Below, one piece after another: positions 25,901 through 36,960 of a DNA stretch of 64,000 nucleotides. The stretch comes from Seriola aureovittata. Taxonomy: Eukaryota > Chordata > Actinopteri > Carangiformes > Carangidae. Below the pieces are notes generated by a model. It was not told the origin of the DNA and made no database searches. It saw only the letters and a program-made list of their open reading frames with translations. Each line of letters opens with the position of its first letter. The first letter of the stretch is position 1. Both the position numbers and the translations under genes were made by a program. The stretch covers positions 21,313,896 to 21,377,895 of the forward strand of contig NC_079366.1 in assembly GCF_021018895.1 (NCBI RefSeq). The letters are read 5' to 3'.

Positions 25901-28900
25901 GCATTGATACTTTTACTTCAGTAGAGTACTTCGACCATTTCTAGGGTCTCAAGGCCTTTTCTGGCTTGATAATCACCATAAAGACAACGATAAAGGAGTT
26001 TTATCTTGATTTTTATACTTCACACTGTACTCTGACCTGTGCTTTGACAGAGTTCACACTGCTTATCCAACAACTTTGCTGCTTTTATAAATATGTGACA
26101 GAGGGGCGAGATGTTTTACGGTTGGTCTTAACGAAGTGCTGAGTTGCTTGAGCAACGTGTGCCTCAGGTGTGAGCGTGTTCCTGCGTGTGTGCGCTGTGT
26201 GCCCAACGTGACTGAGTGTGGATGTGCCTGTCAGCCGTCAGTACCTGTGATATCCTCAGGATACACAGCCTCCCACTTGGCAGAGAATCCTCGATCTGTG
26301 AGGCGGCTGTCGGACTGGAAGGTGACAGATATTGTGTCCCCAGCACTGACCACCGCTGGGGGAAGGATGTAGCCACAGTGCGTGCCTGAAAATGAGGGAG
26401 ATGAAGAGAGTTGAGTGAGGGATGAAGGGATGGTTCAAAGGATGCAGCTTAATAGTAAATATACACTACTGGGTTTACATAAGTGTGTGTATTGATGGAT
26501 GAGGATGATGAAACACCAGCAAATGAGCGTGGATGTATTGACTGTTTGTGTGGCTCCATCCGCTCATGATTATCATCTACAAATCATGTGCAAAAACGAA
26601 CACCGTTCCTACAATGAGCCTTTAAACTCAAAAGATAACACTAACTGGTAATGTCAGCCGACATTCATTGAAATGCTGCTCATTAATGCAGCAGGTCAAG
26701 CAGCTAAATCAACTTCTGAGGAAGAAATGCAGTGTTTTTGTGCAACAGAGGATTGCATTTTAGGAATCAGTAATATTTAACATGACCCTAAAGATCTAAG
26801 AGAAAATAATAATAAATATTAATACAAACACTGCATGTAAAGACTAATTAGTTCATATGTCCATTTGCCTGTCTTTCACATTAATGTTTAATTTCTAAGT
26901 AATACATTTCATCATCATTTAAATTTAGGTGTGACATTATTATGAATGGGTCAACAAAACATTGTTTCGTACTTCAAACCAACAGTCAACATTGTTTTTT
27001 TCAATCATGATCACAATCGTTCACTAACCTTGACCATGTGTTCATTGTTGTAACCAAGATGACGAAGGTCCTCTAACATTAAAGAAGTACTTATTCTGAC
27101 CTAAACCACGATCTTTTCCTAAACCTGGCCAAGTTTTTTTTGTGCCTAAACCTCACCAAATCTTTACCTTAGCACAGCAGAGTTAGTGATTTATTTTTCA
27201 ACAGTGATATTAAACAGTTTATCTGTGGCATTACAGCCCTTTGCCATTACAGGGATTTGTTTTAAATTGAAAGAAATATACTAAAGTTTAAAGTGATGTT
27301 TTGAAATTTCTGCAAAACATCGACCACTAGGGTTGCCACCTTTTATGTGAAGAAATATGGGACACCCCCCTTAATAAGTTATACCTAATTTTTTCCGATT
27401 TTTCAGACTTCTCTGGTTTGGGTTTTCAAACAGACCTTTAGCTGCTTCCTCTCATTTCTGCTTTTCATTCCTCTCTGCATTTTGCACACAAACTCATACC
27501 CCATCAACTAACAGGATGCACCCTTACAACACTCTCATCACCTATCCGTGTATATTTCTCACACAGCGTGTGCTTGCACCTCAGCGCTTTAGTCCTTGAG
27601 AACTCAGCAGTAGATAAAGCTGTATCAGCTGCACTGCAGGCACTGAAGTGAATAATAAGGAGAGGTAATTTATAGTTTGCTGGGCTCTTTGTGAAGAAGA
27701 TCCTAATCAACACTTTTACAGCAGTGGATGGATATTGGGCTATAATGTAGTACTAGAGCTGTTAGCCTAGGACGATCCAACAAACACAAGCCAAAGTCCT
27801 CAGATTTAATGAGGGCTTGTTTACTTTGTTTGTCTTAGTGCCTGATCACTGAACTTATAAATGAAAGAGGAAGGGGAGTTTATAACCTCTGCTCTATACT
27901 GGCTGCTACTGTGGTTCTGCAAAGACAGACATGGCTGAGCACAAACAGCACTCAGGGCATTTGGGGGTCAAACGGTAAGTTAAATTATCTAATAAACAAA
28001 ATGCCAGACTTTAATTAACAAATTTGACTGAAATTTATATAAAAAACAACCAAAAATTAATCAGTATAATTATTGTACAAGAGTATAAAAGATTATCTTA
28101 TGGCTCACCTAGGATGCTGTAATTATCTGAAATGACCAGTTTGTCCTCTTTGCATTGTCCCGTCTCTCCTGTGATGGCCATGTCAGTGATCTGCAGTTTA
28201 ACCAGGAATCCTCTGGGCACAGATATCTTCCAAGAACTGTTCAAATGAGCAGGATATGGATTCGGAAAACCCAAGGACTGGACCACTCCTTTGCGCCCAT
28301 TGAGGATTACTGGACCACCACTTCCTGCATGATGACAATAGAGAAACTAATGCTGAAAACAATCATTTTTTTTCATGTGAAGCTGGTTCATTTGTTAGTG
28401 AGGCAGTCAAATATATCTGATGTGGTGTATTTTAACGGAAATCAAAATAGAGACATGCAGGGGAGAGAAAGTCAATTGAGCCAAACTGTGTTATGGGATT
28501 ATGAGTAAATATAGATCGCAGCTTCCTGGTTTACTCTAAATATGAAAGAGGGAAAATTCAACAGAAACGTACGTTTGGAGAGAAAACTTACCGGAAGATG
28601 TGGGAGGTGGACGTGTTTGTGTGGTGGGTCTGGGTGTGGCTGTGGATGTGGGTGTGGGTTTTGTTGTGGTGGGAACAACAACAGGTGGAAGGCTGGACTT
28701 TGTGTAAGTAGCTTTGAATCCTTTTGAAGTCAAACTGCTGTCAGATTTGAAGCGGACCACCATTGTGTTGCCACTGGACTCCACTGGCTTTGGCATCGTT
28801 CCCCCACAGAATTTACCTTTCATGGACATAATGTCAGTGTTAAAAGTTGACAAACATTCACAGAGTCATTTATAATAAGAGCCACATACTCAAACTTCAG

Positions 28901-29049
28901 TTTTAGACGCCACCCTACTGTTTTACACCCTCTTATCTACTGTAGTTGTTATTGTGTTTTATCTATTCCACCGTTATCATTGGTTTTAAGATAACATTTT
29001 TATCGTTTTCATTTCTTCATTCATATAAATGTTTGTGTATATATATATA

Positions 29050-29089
<40 letters not shown>

Positions 29090-32000
29090 TGCAGAAATCA
29101 GTATTTGGATATTTTCAGGTTTTTTTGTTTGTCATACATATGCCCACCTTGTAAAACCAAACCTATGCCTTTGTTTAGACAAATGACAGCCAGTAATACA
29201 TTGTTGGATCCTCTAAGCTGCTTTAACAATTATGTCTATGCAGACAGATTTAAATTCATTAAGTTTAAAATAGACTCCAGAAGCTCGGCCCATTGTACAA
29301 CTTCTCAAACTTTTAATTGAGCTCATCTTTTATTCATGGATCCACAAAGTTGACATTGTTAATGTTGAACAAAGCCCAAAATCTACTCTGAATTCTAACA
29401 CATCACTTTGGCATTTAATCACACACCCAGCTTTGAAATAAACTGCGCTGATGACTGAAAACATTGTGGTATGTTATAAAATCCCTGCTCATCATCATGC
29501 TCAGTGGATGAAGTTTATTTAAAATTAGTTTCTGTTGCCCTTCATCTTCTGCACTGCATACTGGAAACATGTAGAATGTCATGCTTACCCATTGAAGAGG
29601 AGCCGGCCTTGTGGCCATCGTAGATCTGAACAAAGTCTCCACAGACCTCGGGGACCAGGTCAAAGGAAGTAAATGTCAGTCGGACCCTCTCGCGTTCAGG
29701 GACTGTGATTCTCCACTGATCCAACAAACAAGCAAGCACAGTACAGACACAAACAATTACTTCTACTATGGACAGATTTCCACCAATAATTTTCCTACTA
29801 ATCACAGTTCATTTTAAACAGTGAAAACAATGCAAGTGGCTACACCCACCACAGGTTTATAACAGATGAAGTTTTGAAGGGTTCGTAGCAGTGAAGACTT
29901 GTTGATGTAGCAAACCGCTACCTGAATCACTATTCATATTTTCCTACTTCTACTCTCATGGTTACAACATGAACTGCAGTTTGACATACAGTAACTCATG
30001 AATAATTTTATCAATGATTCTGCCACTGTTTGGACAGACGGTGACCTGTCACGCTAAAGCTCAGCAAGGTGAACTCATGACGACAGCCAAATGATACTTC
30101 ACGTCCAAACCCAGCATGAAAACCCTGTTATCGAAATGGACTCTGATTTAATTAGATGCATTAATCACAGAGCAAAACCACAAACGCTGTCAACATGACT
30201 GCATTGAAATCCATAGCTGCTGGATTTACTTTGAGATGCTAATCTGAAATGTTTAGGTTTGTTTAGAACCACATGCTAATCAATACTAACACACTGTGTG
30301 CAACAATATGGTAACTGTAATAAGGTGTGGCATAATGTTGCAGTTAATTTACACATTCACAACATAGCTCTCTTGGAATAAAAAAAAAAGAAGAAGAAAC
30401 CTCTGTAGCTCTTCTGCTTCTCTAAGCATATCCTGTTTTGTGATCAGTGGATTTAATTGGCATAGATTTACATAATAAGTGGCAGCATCAACATCAATGT
30501 TCTTCATTAAAAGTAAAATCCAAATGTAAACAAAAACGTAGCTTCTACTCTAGAACTACTCTAAAAACACAACGTTTCAACTGTTAACTGCAGCAGACAA
30601 CAACAGCTAAATCCATGTATGTTTTCACATGCGGTAAACAAACAAATACAAATGGCTTGCTAAATTAAACATGAATAGCTGAAACGCAAGGTGAAATAAT
30701 GATATGAATACCATGTTGGAGCTATAGAAGTTATTTCAAATGAGAGATTTCTGTTAGGAAATATACAAGAATAGAAACATTCTCGGTTGTAAACTGAACT
30801 GTGCTGAAAACAGCTGCCTGCTATGTGTGGACGTTACGCTAATGTGAGCAGAGAGAGAAGCAAAGCCTGTAAAAACCAAAACAATGAGCTGAAAGATGCT
30901 GGCCACAAAACCGAGGGGAACAGCAGAGTGGGTGATAATTCTCTGTGGGTTTGTCACAACGATTGATAAATATTGGTAACAGAATGGTTCCACTGGTGTA
31001 AGAGAATAAAAGCACCTAGTAACGTTAATGCTGAGTAGAACATTAATTTCATGTGGCACAGTTCACACTGCGTATAATGTACTTGCTTCCTCAGATGTGT
31101 AAATCCTCATTGTAAGTAAATGTTCCCATGAGCTGTTACAGTAATGTGTGTGGCAGTACCTGGTATAATGCTCCATTCAGGTAATTCTGCTCTGGGAAGC
31201 CAGGGGTCATCAGATCCCCCTGGTCACCTTGGAGAAAGCCACCAGCTCCGGCTATTTCTGGCAGCAGGGATGGAGGACACTTCAGCTCCACAGACAACTC
31301 AAGGATACCCGCATTATACAGTATATCCCCTCTCCCTCCACTTCCACCCGCCCCCCACCCCCCACCCCATTTTCATTCCCCTTTTTCTATCCCTCTCTTC
31401 ATCCAGCACCCGCCCCTACAACATTCAATTTGTAGGTCAATCATATACGATAAGACAGACGTCCAACATTATGTCAGAGTCGAAGCAATTTTCCTGCTAA
31501 AATGGATTTACAGTTACCATCTTACCTGGTGTGTTCTCTGGTGCCACAGCTTTGTAATGAGCCTTGAATCCTTGGTCTGTTTTTCTCTCATTAGTGTCAA
31601 AGTAGATTGTCAGATGGTTTGACAGTGACACCACCGGCTTCGGTTTGGTGTAGCCACAGTATTTACCTACAAGTACCACAGAAATTATGCACAAAAACAA
31701 CCACAAAGAGACACAACACAACTACAAAGAAATGGAAATGAACATTCAGAGTCATAAACAACCACAAAGAGACAAAAACAAGCACAAAGGGACAGAAAAC
31801 AACTATAGAGACAAAATACGACCACAAAGAGACATAATATTATGTGACCATATCATTTTGCATATCTTTCAGTCTGGGTGTCTTGCTCCTATGTAGGAGA
31901 ACCAGACCTTTAAATTTATTTGTACCTCAGTCAGGCCCGTCACAGGTTCATTTGCCTCTAAATCACTAAGACAGAACACAAAATGGGGGCTACATGATAA

Positions 32001-32574
32001 AAAATCACTACAAACAAAATGAAAACCGACATGTTTGTGAACTAAGTACCCCGCCTTAAACTCTGCAGGCTGGCTGGAAAACTAGTGCTGAAGTTTGTGT
32101 TGCTAACTAGAGCAGTGTGCAGTGGACCAGCAGGGCTGCGTGGCTCACTAGCTGAGTCTGCCCATGGATGGATGGGCTGATTTAGGCATGACATCAAAGC
32201 TCAATCCCCTTAGCTTTGGACGGAGTGCATCGCTCTGCAGGCGGAGGGAGTTGGTGTATTTATGTGCATTTTAAATGTGTATATGTGCTTATATACAGTA
32301 CGTTTACTATCTATCTATCTATCTATCTATGTTTTTTTATACAATTTCTTCTTCCCCCTTTTGAAGGTTTGAATTAATGTGAGATTTTTTACCAATGATT
32401 CCCAGAGGGTCTCGTACTGTGATGAAATCAGCCGTGCAGAGCTTGGTGTCCTCCAAAGCAAACTCCTCAAACCACAGATGGATCACCTGCAACAGAAACA
32501 AGAGGTGTTTCAACTCTCTTTTTTAAACCTGAGAAGCAGACAGGTTGCTGACAGGGAAGGCTGGAATGCTCAGC

Positions 32575-32622
<48 letters not shown>

Positions 32623-35600
32623 GCACATGTGTGAGAGCCTGTATGTATGTTCGTGCCTCTGTGTGTGTGTTTATGTGTGTTTAAAGATAGCAAATTAGGA
32701 TAGAGGAGAGAGACAGAGAGGGAAAGCATCCACTGCATCAGGCAGGCAGGAAGGCGGGAATGCTAACAAAGAAAGAAGCATCAAGGATTTTTGTGTTTCC
32801 TGTGGGTGTGGGGAGGAGAGCTGAGGAAAATGAAGGAGACAAGACGGCCATCTGTCCACGGCGCTGCCACTGCCTTCATCCCAGCTGTCCTCCACTGCTT
32901 GGCCGCACATAAGACAGTTTCCCCAACGATAAGTTAACAAACTCTACTGATTAGACACCACAGGCACAAACACTGTGAAAGACCCTGTCTGAAACAGAGA
33001 CATGACTGAATCATTTTGATCTGCACAGAGATATAAGATGGTTTGTTGAAAATGGTTTCAAGACGAAAATTATTTCTGACCATTTATAGAATAATCATGT
33101 ATCTTTAGCAGTCAGTTTCTTCCTGTGTCATATCAATTCAAATCTATTGATTACCACTCTATTGCTCACCTTACCAAAAACTGAGACCGCCAGTGAAGCT
33201 GCTTTGAAGATGAAGATGTAAATTACAGTAACAAGTAGGCGATTCCATACTGAAAGGGTTATGTCGGGCTGGTCCACATAAGGTAATGTTTTTTGGAGTT
33301 ACTTCTCTTTGAGTAGCCTAATATTTAAATCTAGTCAGTCAGTTCATTAAATATTCTTTCTGATCTCACATGAAGGGTGTGGGGCAGTTTAAAGTGGGGA
33401 CTGTAACTCTACAGACAGTAAGTAGTTCACTGGTTGAGGTTTGTAAGAGCAGTGATGATGATCCATGTCACCTTGTCAGGGTCCACAGTGATATGCCAGG
33501 TGCAGCTCTTGCCGTTGTCATAGCTGCTGGGGTAGTTCCAGCTGGTCAAGGTGCCTGACTCTGCTGACAGCTCCTGAGGACCACCACAACCCGAGTCTGG
33601 CCCTGGAAATATATGACAAAGAAAGACACTAGTTATTTAGTCAGTTTTAAAGGAATCATAGCAAAATAAACCCTGTTTTTACAACCATAATGGTGACCAA
33701 AAGACAAAAACTTGTTCAACTAATATGCTGGTTAAAACATACAACAACATTACAACAGATTACAATGTCAAAACTTACTCAGTACCACCAGATCAGTTAC
33801 AGAATCCTACAATGTCTTTTTTAATTTCTCTTAAAAATAAACAAGAGATAAAACAAGACCAAGAGTCAGCCATGCTAGCGGCTCTGAGATTTACTTAGGT
33901 ACAGTGGCATTTTAAGCTAAATGCTAATATCAGTTTTCCAGCATAGTCAGTATTTGCTAATTAGAATTAAACATAAAGAACAGCTAAGGTTAATGGGAAA
34001 TGTCATTAGCTTTGCAGCTATTTAAAGTAGCGGACAAATTGAAATTTTGACCTGATGGTGGCGCTAGAGGAAAAGTGAAGGGATCACCAGTTCATCCGGA
34101 GAGGAACATGAATGTCTGTACCAAATTTCATGGAAATCCATTCACAAATTTCAACCTAATAGTTGAGGCACATGAAAACTTTGACTTAGAGGCGCTAGAG
34201 GATCAGTAGGATTTATCTTCTGGGGACCATGGATGATTGTATTTCAATCGATGCACAAAGCATAAAATTCAAGTGATTAAAAAAGACCTTATTGTATCTG
34301 AAGTGAAAATCAAAATCAATTGCAATGCCTTGGAAACAGCATTGATTATACAGAGTGTCATCATCCACAGTAGCATGTTTTCCCTTGTGGCTGGAGCAGC
34401 TTCTGTTTGTGAGTCTGGAGCGCAGCTGTGGTTAACAACAAAAAGCTGAAATATATTTTGTCATTTAGGCAGAACATTACTGTGAACATAATCATATTGT
34501 TGTTCTGTTATGTAAAAAACAAGGCATCTTGTTTTTGGGGCAGCGATCCTTTTAGTGCATTACATAAAGACTGCGTTTTTCAAGTGATGAAGATCCAACA
34601 CTGAAATAAGTATACGACTAAATTGTATGGAACAGGTGGAAACAGTGTGCAAGTCCTAACTCCTCATATCTGCCAGCTCTCTTATCACAAAGACTTTCAT
34701 TCGGGTGTGCAGGAGACTCTGATGAGTTGTAATGTTAATTTCTCCACTTCACTCCTCTCAAGCAAACGCAAAGAAGTTTCCCACTTCAGTTTTCAGGGCA
34801 GCAGAAACGTCTCTTATCAAATAAAGCAGTCTGACATTTCACACTGAATTTTTTTTTTCCTGCATAAAGCAAGAATAAGCGACAGGTTCCTAAATGGAAA
34901 GAGATGAACAAGTGGAGGAGGGAGTATTTGGTGTAGGGTAATACATTAAACACTCAGTGATGACACATACATTATTACTATGAAATTGCTGGGACAGTAC
35001 AGCGGTCAGGTGTGTAAATCATGGTACTGTTGCTTACTTCTTATTTTCTATTATCTGCTGTGTTTTGATTTCTGTGGGACAAGAAAGAGAAGGGGGCAAT
35101 GGGAAATAAATCCTTCTGAGAATCAACATAGATCATAGATGAAGATTAAACTTTCTAACTAAAAGAACTCAGAGTGCAGACACCTGCCAATGTCAAACAA
35201 CGTACTCCAGACCACAGAGAAAAAACAAAAAATCTAATTCAGAGTAAATGATCTGGATCTGCCTGATAATGTAATGGGTTCGTTCCTGGCCCATGCCCCA
35301 TCACTCAACCAAGTTTGGCGCAAAGCGGTTCAGTACTTTTTGTGTAATCCTGCTAACAAACAAACAAACAAACAAAACAGCAAGCAAACAGACCTCTCTG
35401 GTAATAATGAGTGAATAATGGATGGTCTTTCCAGAAACCTTTGCAGGAACATTTGTGATAAGTTGCAGTAAGTTGGACTCTTAAAATAAAGAAAAAAAAA
35501 AAAAAAATTTTTCTAACTGAAGATCTCCATGCAGATCATCATTTGCCTTCTAGTAAAGTCATAATAAATCACATTCTGCACTCAATATAATTGACAGTGA

Positions 35601-36165
35601 AAAAACACTGACAGTGACATTACTCGCTGAATAAAATAAACTGGAGCTTCAATTTGACCAAATGCTTTTCAATGTTGCTCAGTCACTGATGTGGCCTCAG
35701 AAAGACTTTCTATAGACATTCCTAATCTGTACTTGTTTCCTACAGCTACGTTTTCCTGTGAAATATTCACCATTACATTATTCTGTAATAGTTACATTAC
35801 TGTGATAGTAAAGATTATTGCACAGCTGCAGCTGAGTTTAGCTGATTTTTTATCTTAGAATATTTTATCTAAGAAATACTATACAATTGGAAGCAGACAA
35901 ATTAACATAAGAGATGTCAAATCGGCATCAGTACAGTACTTCAGTGTGTTAACCACTGTACCAGAAATACATGTTGGTATTAAAATAGATTACAATGCAT
36001 TTTCTAAGTATCACCTTCTGCATGAGTGGAAGAGTCAGCTTTGTCCGTGAAGTAGACGACCACAAGGCCGATGCAGACGCCGGTCATGGCCACAAACAGA
36101 AATATCAAAAACTTCTCCAGGGTGCTCAGACCCCTGGACTTACGACGACCCTTCTCCACATCCAT
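16686..36165 (-). CDS. Type II transmembrane multi-CUB protein with two elastase-like serine protease domains (ovochymase-like)
   Basis: Twenty-five coding exons: 36165-36015, 33602-33472, 32486-32393, 31666-31526, 31257-31160, 29715-29589, 28816-28592, 28324-28109, 26385-26245, 25355-25110, 24896-24711, 23159-23050, 22812-22712, 22120-21843, 21551-21388, 21204-21021, 20916-20698, 20142-20008, 19871-19650, 19492-19310, 18906-18794, 18702-18608, 18058-17769, 17508-17348 and 16883-16686. They total 4209 nt (1402 residues plus stop) with compatible phases throughout. Order: short basic cytoplasmic tail, signal anchor, CUB1-4, protease 1, CUB5-6, protease 2. Both proteases have Arg activation sites and full His/Asp/Ser triads. 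CUB plus S1 protease arrays are known from ovochymase, oviductin and enteropeptidase, but I recall no family with this exact order and an anchor. Likely a cell-surface or shed secretory protease; the substrate is unknown. The 20917-21020 segment may instead separate two genes. The exons are solid; the single-gene model is inference. Confidence 0.8.
19310..19871 (-). other. CUB domain 6 and second PWDNIT linker
   Basis: Exons 19871-19650 and 19492-19310 encode about residues 983-1117. The four cysteines are intact (PCGG, VCTW, QCVD, FCGF). The domain ends GFRGYWTTD, followed by a Pro-rich linker ending KPWDNITIS, nearly identical to the linker after CUB4. A long (CA)n array abuts the acceptor of the first exon. 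Confidence 0.85.
19875..19921. repeat. (GT)n microsatellite abutting a splice acceptor
   Basis: About 23 GT units on plus, (CA)n on minus. On the minus strand it runs directly into ctcag, the acceptor of the first CUB6 exon at 19871, so it replaces the normal polypyrimidine tract. Confidence 0.95.
20008..20916 (-). other. CUB domain 5
   Basis: Exons 20916-20698 and 20142-20008 encode about residues 865-982. The four cysteines are intact (GCGG, RCQW, LCMND, YCSQ). The first exon has a phase-1 acceptor after a pyrimidine-rich tract. That tract is also open in frame from an ATG at 20971 and would encode a signal peptide. Confidence 0.85.
20969..21020 (-). other. Ambiguous junction: 3' stop, 5' signal-peptide start, or part of a 104-bp intron
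   Basis: Reading protease 1 straight through gives a stop codon at 20997-20995. Only 23 nt later an ATG at 20971-20969 in strong context (A at -3, G at +4) opens [19 protein letters not shown], a good signal peptide that runs directly into CUB5. Alternatively, a GTATGA donor at 21020 and a ctccctgtgtag acceptor at 20917 splice protease 1 to CUB5 in frame, phase 1, as at the other CUB starts. The hydrophobic residues could simply be the translated polypyrimidine tract. I favour splicing, moderately. Confidence 0.6.
21021..23159 (-). other. Serine protease domain 1 (S1 family, elastase-like pocket)
   Basis: Exons 23159-23050, 22812-22712, 22120-21843, 21551-21388 and 21204-21021. A chymotrypsin-type pro-segment ([15 protein letters not shown]) precedes the activation site R603/IVNG. 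The triad is H652 (LTAAHC), D705 (FDIALV) and S806 (GDSGGP). Pocket positions 189, 216 and 226 read Ser, Gly and Ser (KSVCQGDS, SFGP, KKPSVF), as in elastase-2-type enzymes, so cleavage after bulky hydrophobic residues is expected rather than after Arg or Lys. C667 and C682 form an extra cysteine pair also seen in domain 2. The final exon reads on to a TGA at 20997-20995 if it is not spliced. Confidence 0.88.
24297..24480 (+). repeat. Dispersed repeat beginning ctgccataactgatttttt
   Basis: The first 50 nt (ctgccataactgattttttg ... cctcctgggggcaag) match the stretch at 39303-39350 (ctgcaataactgattttttt ... ctacctgggggctcc). The two copies diverge downstream. Intronic in the protease gene. Confidence 0.5.
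24711..25355 (-). other. CUB domain 4 and PWDNIT linker
   Basis: Exons 25355-25110 and 24896-24711 encode about residues 442-585. All four cysteines are present (GCGI, ECMW, KCYD, FCGT). The domain ends [11 protein letters not shown], followed by a Pro-rich linker that ends PWDNITIG. Almost the same linker follows CUB6. The NIT is a potential N-glycosylation site. Confidence 0.85.
25606..25945 (+). repeat. Short interspersed repeat, copy A (protease gene intron)
   Basis: Starts gtggaaagtaactaattaca-tttactgaag and ends ctgtagtagagtatttctac plus acttttacttcagtagagta. These tacttt/agtact-rich blocks are shared with the copy at 56020-56330 and are typical of a very common teleost repeat. No coding potential. 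Confidence 0.55.
26245..28324 (-). other. CUB domain 3 without its first disulfide
   Basis: Exons 28324-28109 and 26385-26245 encode about residues 323-441. The first cysteine position reads GSGG and the second reads NSSW, so both partners of the first disulfide are missing. The second pair remains (QCKED, HCGY). NSS near residue 355 is a potential N-glycosylation site created where the cysteine would be. Confidence 0.8.
28592..31257 (-). other. CUB domain 2 without its first disulfide, plus Thr/Pro linker
   Basis: Exons 31257-31160, 29715-29589 and 28816-28592 encode about residues 173-322. The expected first cysteine (GCGG) is replaced (AGAGG), and so is its partner before the conserved Trp (ALYQW). 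The second pair (VCGD, FCGG) is intact. A roughly 36-residue linker of Thr, Pro and Ser follows ([19 protein letters not shown] and on), a likely O-glycosylated stalk. CUB domains lacking the first disulfide are known elsewhere, so the fold is probably kept. Confidence 0.8.
29038..29081. repeat. (TA)n microsatellite
   Basis: About 21 TA units with one slip, then GT units; in an intron of the protease gene. Confidence 0.95.
31683..31838 (+). repeat. Degenerate minisatellite, unit like acaaccacaaagagacaaa
   Basis: About eight imperfect copies of a roughly 20-nt unit (aacaaccacaaagagacaca and variants). The array starts about 17 nt upstream (on the minus strand) of the acceptor of the third CUB1 exon at 31666. 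Confidence 0.7.
32307..32330. repeat. (CTAT)n tetranucleotide repeat
   Basis: Six CTAT units in an intron of the protease gene. Confidence 0.9.
32576..32618. repeat. (GT)n microsatellite
   Basis: About 20 GT units with flanking GT-rich sequence, in the intron between the first two CUB1 exons of the protease gene. Confidence 0.95.
34045..34240 (+). repeat. Teleost interspersed repeat with atggtggcgctagaggaaaa
   Basis: The blocks atggtggcgctagaggaaaa, ggaacatgaatgtctgtacc and aaatttcatggaaatccatt belong to a repeat type seen very often in fish introns. It lies in the long intron between exons 1 and 2 of the protease gene. No ORF. Confidence 0.5.
35265..35395 (+). repeat. Retroelement 3' tail with (CAAA)n
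   Basis: gttcgttcctggcccatgcc, followed by aagcggttcagtactttttg, tgtaatcctgctaacaaaca and a (CAAA)5 run. This arrangement is that of a LINE or SINE 3' end with a simple-repeat tail. In the first intron of the protease gene. Confidence 0.45.
36015..36165 (-). other. Exon 1: cytoplasmic tail and signal anchor
   Basis: The exon encodes 50 residues. [18 protein letters not shown] is strongly basic and precedes about 21 hydrophobic residues from about residue 19 ([11 protein letters not shown] onward, ending VVVYF), then an acidic stretch [11 protein letters not shown]. The positive-inside rule gives a type II topology. The start codon context is good (G at -3, G at +4). The donor GTGATA follows in phase 1, matching the first CUB exon. 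Confidence 0.75.
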
Positions 36166-36757
36166 TTCCTTCACAGTGGAGGAGATGCACCAGACTGTGC
36201 CTCGTCCAACAATTCACAAGCTTATCACCGACCCAATAGAGGCAGGGGTACCTCTGAACTTTGATAGCACTGATGAACCTTGAGCTCACTTAGATGTGGT
36301 ATTGCAGTATGCCAGCCTGGGTAGGATGGATGTGACTGAGCCATAAATCATACAGTATCATAAAGAAAAGTTAATGAGTATTGATGCTGCTCGTGTCCCA
36401 ATCAAAAAGTCATTAGAATATCTTTCCGGGGAACGGAATGATACAGAAGGTAAAACCCCTGACCTGTCCCACACAACAACTTGTTTTTAAATGTCGAATG
36501 CAACATTCAAGTTTCTATTGTTTAACGTTTAGAGGTTGGTACAGCATAGCAACCTGGGGTTTAAATTTTCCCATTAAAAACTTACAGGTGGTGGGTATAT
36601 CATAATATGATTACGGTGTTTTTAAACAAAATGTTTAAATTTGACTATTTTGTGACAACAAAATAATGACATAAATACAGGTTTAAAAATGTCTTCCCCC
36701 AGAAACTTTCACCTAGAAAATCTGGCAGTGTGGAGAAAGCTTAAAAACACCATCTAT

Positions 36758-36960
36758 CAATCAATCAAAGTTTATTTGTATAGAACCTTAGTGCAATTCG
36801 AAGTACTGATTAGTTATAGATCACTGCCAAGTTGATCATAAGACTACACTAAAAGAATAAATCAACATGAGAGTAATGCAGACAGGAAATAAATGATATA
36901 AAAATAAAATAAAACCATTAAAATGTATTAAAAGCAGTAAAATAGATTCAAGACAATGAC
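36758..36960 (+). repeat. Interspersed repeat starting tcaatcaatcaaagtttatt
   Basis: Begins ctatcaatcaatcaaagttt-atttgtatagaacctta, a frequent fish repeat start, and trails into A-rich sequence with many aaaataaaat words. Intergenic, upstream of the protease gene. Confidence 0.45.

Larger units (their letters stand above)
31526..33602 (-). other. CUB domain 1 (three exons)
   Basis: Exons 33602-33472, 32486-32393 and 31666-31526 encode about residues 51-172. All four canonical CUB cysteines are present: GCGG, SCTW, LCTAD and YCGY. The aromatic and acidic pattern FEEFALED...ADF is compatible with a calcium-binding CUB. The second exon ends on a split glycine codon, as in the other CUB domains of the gene. 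Confidence 0.85.

Noticed and set aside
27300..27420. Possible transposon start (gggttgccaccttttatgtg)
   Set aside because: Resembles fish DNA-transposon ends but no second terminus or coding trace is visible.
28946..29320. Plus-strand ORF of 124 residues with a Tyr-Ile run
   Set aside because: Driven by the (TA)n array; nothing conserved on either side.
31144..31500. Plus-strand ORF of 118 residues
   Set aside because: Overlaps the CUB2 exon on the opposite strand and continues into Pro-rich low-complexity sequence.
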